From Saprospiraceae bacterium (GTDB lineage Bacteria > Bacteroidota > Bacteroidia > Chitinophagales > Saprospiraceae), in the NCBI GenBank assembly GCA_013001595.1, contig JABDMH010000004.1, positions 82,862 to 146,861 of the forward strand: a stretch of 64,000 bases of DNA. The letters run 5' to 3'. This document shows, piece by piece, positions 62,772-64,000 of the stretch (positions within the stretch are counted from its first letter, which is position 1; each line of letters opens with the position of its first letter). The translations under genes were made by a program, and so were the position numbers. A model generated the notes under the pieces. That model had not been told where the DNA came from, ran no database searches, and saw only the letters and a list, made by a program, of their open reading frames with translations.

Positions 62772-64000
62772 TTAATCTACAGCAAGTGCAAATGCCTTAT
62801 CTAGTTCGGAGTAAGCTTCCATATCATGTTCAGCAAGGTCTAATCCCTTAACTTCCTCCTCTTCTTCAACACGGATACCTATAGTCATTTTCAAGATATA
62901 CACCAGTATAAGAGCAAAAATGAATACAAATGCACCAATTGACAATACACCAATCAATTGTTCCACTAGTTGACCAAAGCCGGCCATAGATCCGAAAATA
63001 CCGACAGCTAATGTGCCCCAAATTCCACAGGCCAAGTGTACCGATGTGGCACCTACCGGGTCGTCCAGTTTAAGGGTGCGATCGAAGAAGACTACTGAAA
63101 GGGGTATGATGATTCCAGCAATGAATCCTATGAGAATTGCATCTGTAGGACTCATTAGATCTGCTCCGGCAGTAATGCCCACTAGGCCGCCCAGTATACC
63201 GTTTAAAACCATTGATAGATCATGAGATTTAAACATAAAGTACGAGGTGAAAAATGCACCGATTGCACCAGCTGCAGCAGCTAGAGAGGTGGTGACAAAT
63301 ACCAATGAAACGAGTACAGGATCTGCAGAAAGTACAGAGCCTCCATTAAAACCAAACCAGCCGAACCATAGAAGGAACACGCCGAGTGTGGCAAGCGGCA
63401 TACTGTGACCAGGTATGGCTTGAATGCCTTTGCTTGTGTATTTGCCTTTGCGAGCACCGAGAACGATGATACATGCTAGTGCAGCCCATCCGCCTACGGA
63501 GTGTACGAGTGTGGAGCCTGCAAAGTCATAGAAACCTCTAGCATCTAACCATCCTCCACCCCATTTCCACATACCAGTGATAGGATAGCAGAGACTCACA
63601 AAAACAAGGGTAAAGACTAAGAATGAATTGAGCTTCATTCTCTCAGCTACTGCACCCGAGACTATCGTGGCACCCGTGGCTGCAAACATGGCTTGAAAAA
63701 TGAAGTCGGTCCAATAGGAATAGCTGCCATCAGCATATTCGATCGCTCCAGCAGCTCCTTCTGGCATATCTAAACCGAAGCCGGCAAAACCAAAAAATCC
63801 ACCAGCAGCGGATTCACCTGGATACATCAGGTTGAATCCAATGAAACAATAGGAGAGTAGGCCGATAGAGATGATCATACTATTCTTAAATAGAATATTG
63901 ACCGTATTTTTCTTTCGGACAAATCCGGATTCTAAAGCTGCAAAACCAAGGTGCATGATAAAAACCAGCACGGATGCAATCAAGATCCATAAATTATTAG
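62772..64000 (-). CDS. amt: Ammonium transporter AmtB (5' end beyond the window)
   Basis: The 409 visible residues form an ammonium channel with about eleven membrane helices, including TLVHSVGGWAAL and VHLACGIWGTLAVG, which hold the two conserved pore histidines, and the late GGLVGITAGADLMSP. The frame continues to the window edge as NNLWILIASVLVFIMHLGFA. The TTG at 63983 is therefore an internal Leu codon, and the true start lies outside. The charged C-terminus (RVEEEEEVKGLDLAEHD) would contact a PII protein in related systems, but no glnB/glnK gene is visible here. It belongs with the porin-like gene and glnA in nitrogen uptake. Confidence 0.93.
   Translation of the reverse strand, partial: NNLWILIASVLVFIMHLGFAALESGFVRKKNTVNILFKNSMIISIGLLSYCFIGFNLMYPGESAAGGFFGFAGFGLDMPEGAAGAIEYADGSYSYWTDFIFQAMFAATGATIVSGAVAERMKLNSFLVFTLVFVSLCYPITGMWKWGGGWLDARGFYDFAGSTLVHSVGGWAALACIIVLGARKGKYTSKGIQAIPGHSMPLATLGVFLLWFGWFGFNGGSVLSADPVLVSLVFVTTSLAAAAGAIGAFFTSYFMFKSHDLSMVLNGILGGLVGITAGADLMSPTDAILIGFIAGIIIPLSVVFFDRTLKLDDPVGATSVHLACGIWGTLAVGIFGSMAGFGQLVEQLIGVLSIGAFVFIFALILVYILKMTIGIRVEEEEEVKGLDLAEHDMEAYSELDKAFALAVD

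Noticed and set aside
1..64000. tRNA, rRNA, CRISPR arrays, insertion sequences or prophage
   Set aside because: Intergenic gaps were scanned by eye for tRNA T-loop patterns, regular repeats and transposase or phage genes; none was found. A small structured RNA could still be missed without a covariance search.

Overview
The window is chromosomal DNA of a Bacteroidota bacterium, most likely a marine or environmental Saprospiria- or Cytophagia-like lineage; the class is inferred, the phylum is well supported. The evidence is two proteins with type IX secretion sorting domains and one PorP/SprF protein, a TonB-dependent receptor with a carboxypeptidase-like N-terminal domain, -7 promoter boxes of the form TAnnTTTG, a Bacteroidota/Chlamydia-type V-ATPase, futalosine-route menaquinone genes, a Kdo cytidylyltransferase and a bacillithiol gene. 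Most genes are housekeeping and tightly packed. I see no rRNA, tRNA, CRISPR array, prophage or insertion sequence.

Layout. 1-4.1 kb: 3' part of a V-type ATPase operon (E, C-like, D, I, K; the catalytic A and B genes are not between the C-like gene and D). 4.3-6.2 kb: an OmpR/EnvZ-type two-component pair. 6.3-12.1 kb (minus): a possible 45-aa membrane protein, a family 2 glycosyltransferase, a secreted alpha/beta-hydrolase-like protein and a TonB-dependent receptor. 12.3-16.7 kb: mqnE, mqnA, a MoxR/ChlI-like AAA ATPase and a YrdC/YciO-type gene. 16.7-17.6 kb: a stretch without a conventional gene that ends in a strong orphan terminator. 17.6-21.4 kb (minus): a large gliding-motility-type surface protein, then a cytochrome c, SCO and lipoprotein operon. 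21.5-28.9 kb: cryptochrome DASH, a DUF389 membrane protein, a LolD-like ATPase, two GT-B glycosyltransferases and a RibBA whose RibA half is degenerate. 29-32.4 kb (minus): PorP/SprF, cystathionine beta-synthase and a LysM protein. 32.5-38.1 kb: kdsB, a saccharopine-dehydrogenase-like gene, an SGNH hydrolase, a flippase and prmC, a mainly envelope-polymer run. 38.2-42.7 kb: an eIF1-like protein, a serine-hydrolase-fold pseudoenzyme candidate, a YhhQ-type transporter, an outer-membrane barrel and arfB, then a 150-bp palindromic MITE-like element. 42.9-50.7 kb (minus): a CE15-like esterase, a TlpA-type N-terminal module without its thioredoxin domain, a small beta-barrel protein, a dicarboxylate symporter, tilS, mltG and panB. 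50.9-58.0 kb: dnaK, dapB, hemE, accD, and bshC divergent from a DinB/YfiT-like gene. 58.2-64 kb (minus): a helix-hairpin-helix barrel protein, then a nitrogen module (glutamine synthetase II, a porin-like protein and an ammonium transporter cut by the window edge).

Most noteworthy points: both zinc-ligand and catalytic residues are lost in the RibA half of RibBA; two hydrolase-fold proteins have Gly at the nucleophile Ser position; the bshC/DinB pair suggests a bacillithiol-linked enzyme; the V-ATPase has an unusual gene order and a Na+-type ligand set in subunit K; and there are several structured intergenic elements (42.7 kb, 61.4 kb, 17.4 kb). No single, clearly new multi-gene system stands out. 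These are local anomalies, and most need a homology search to settle.
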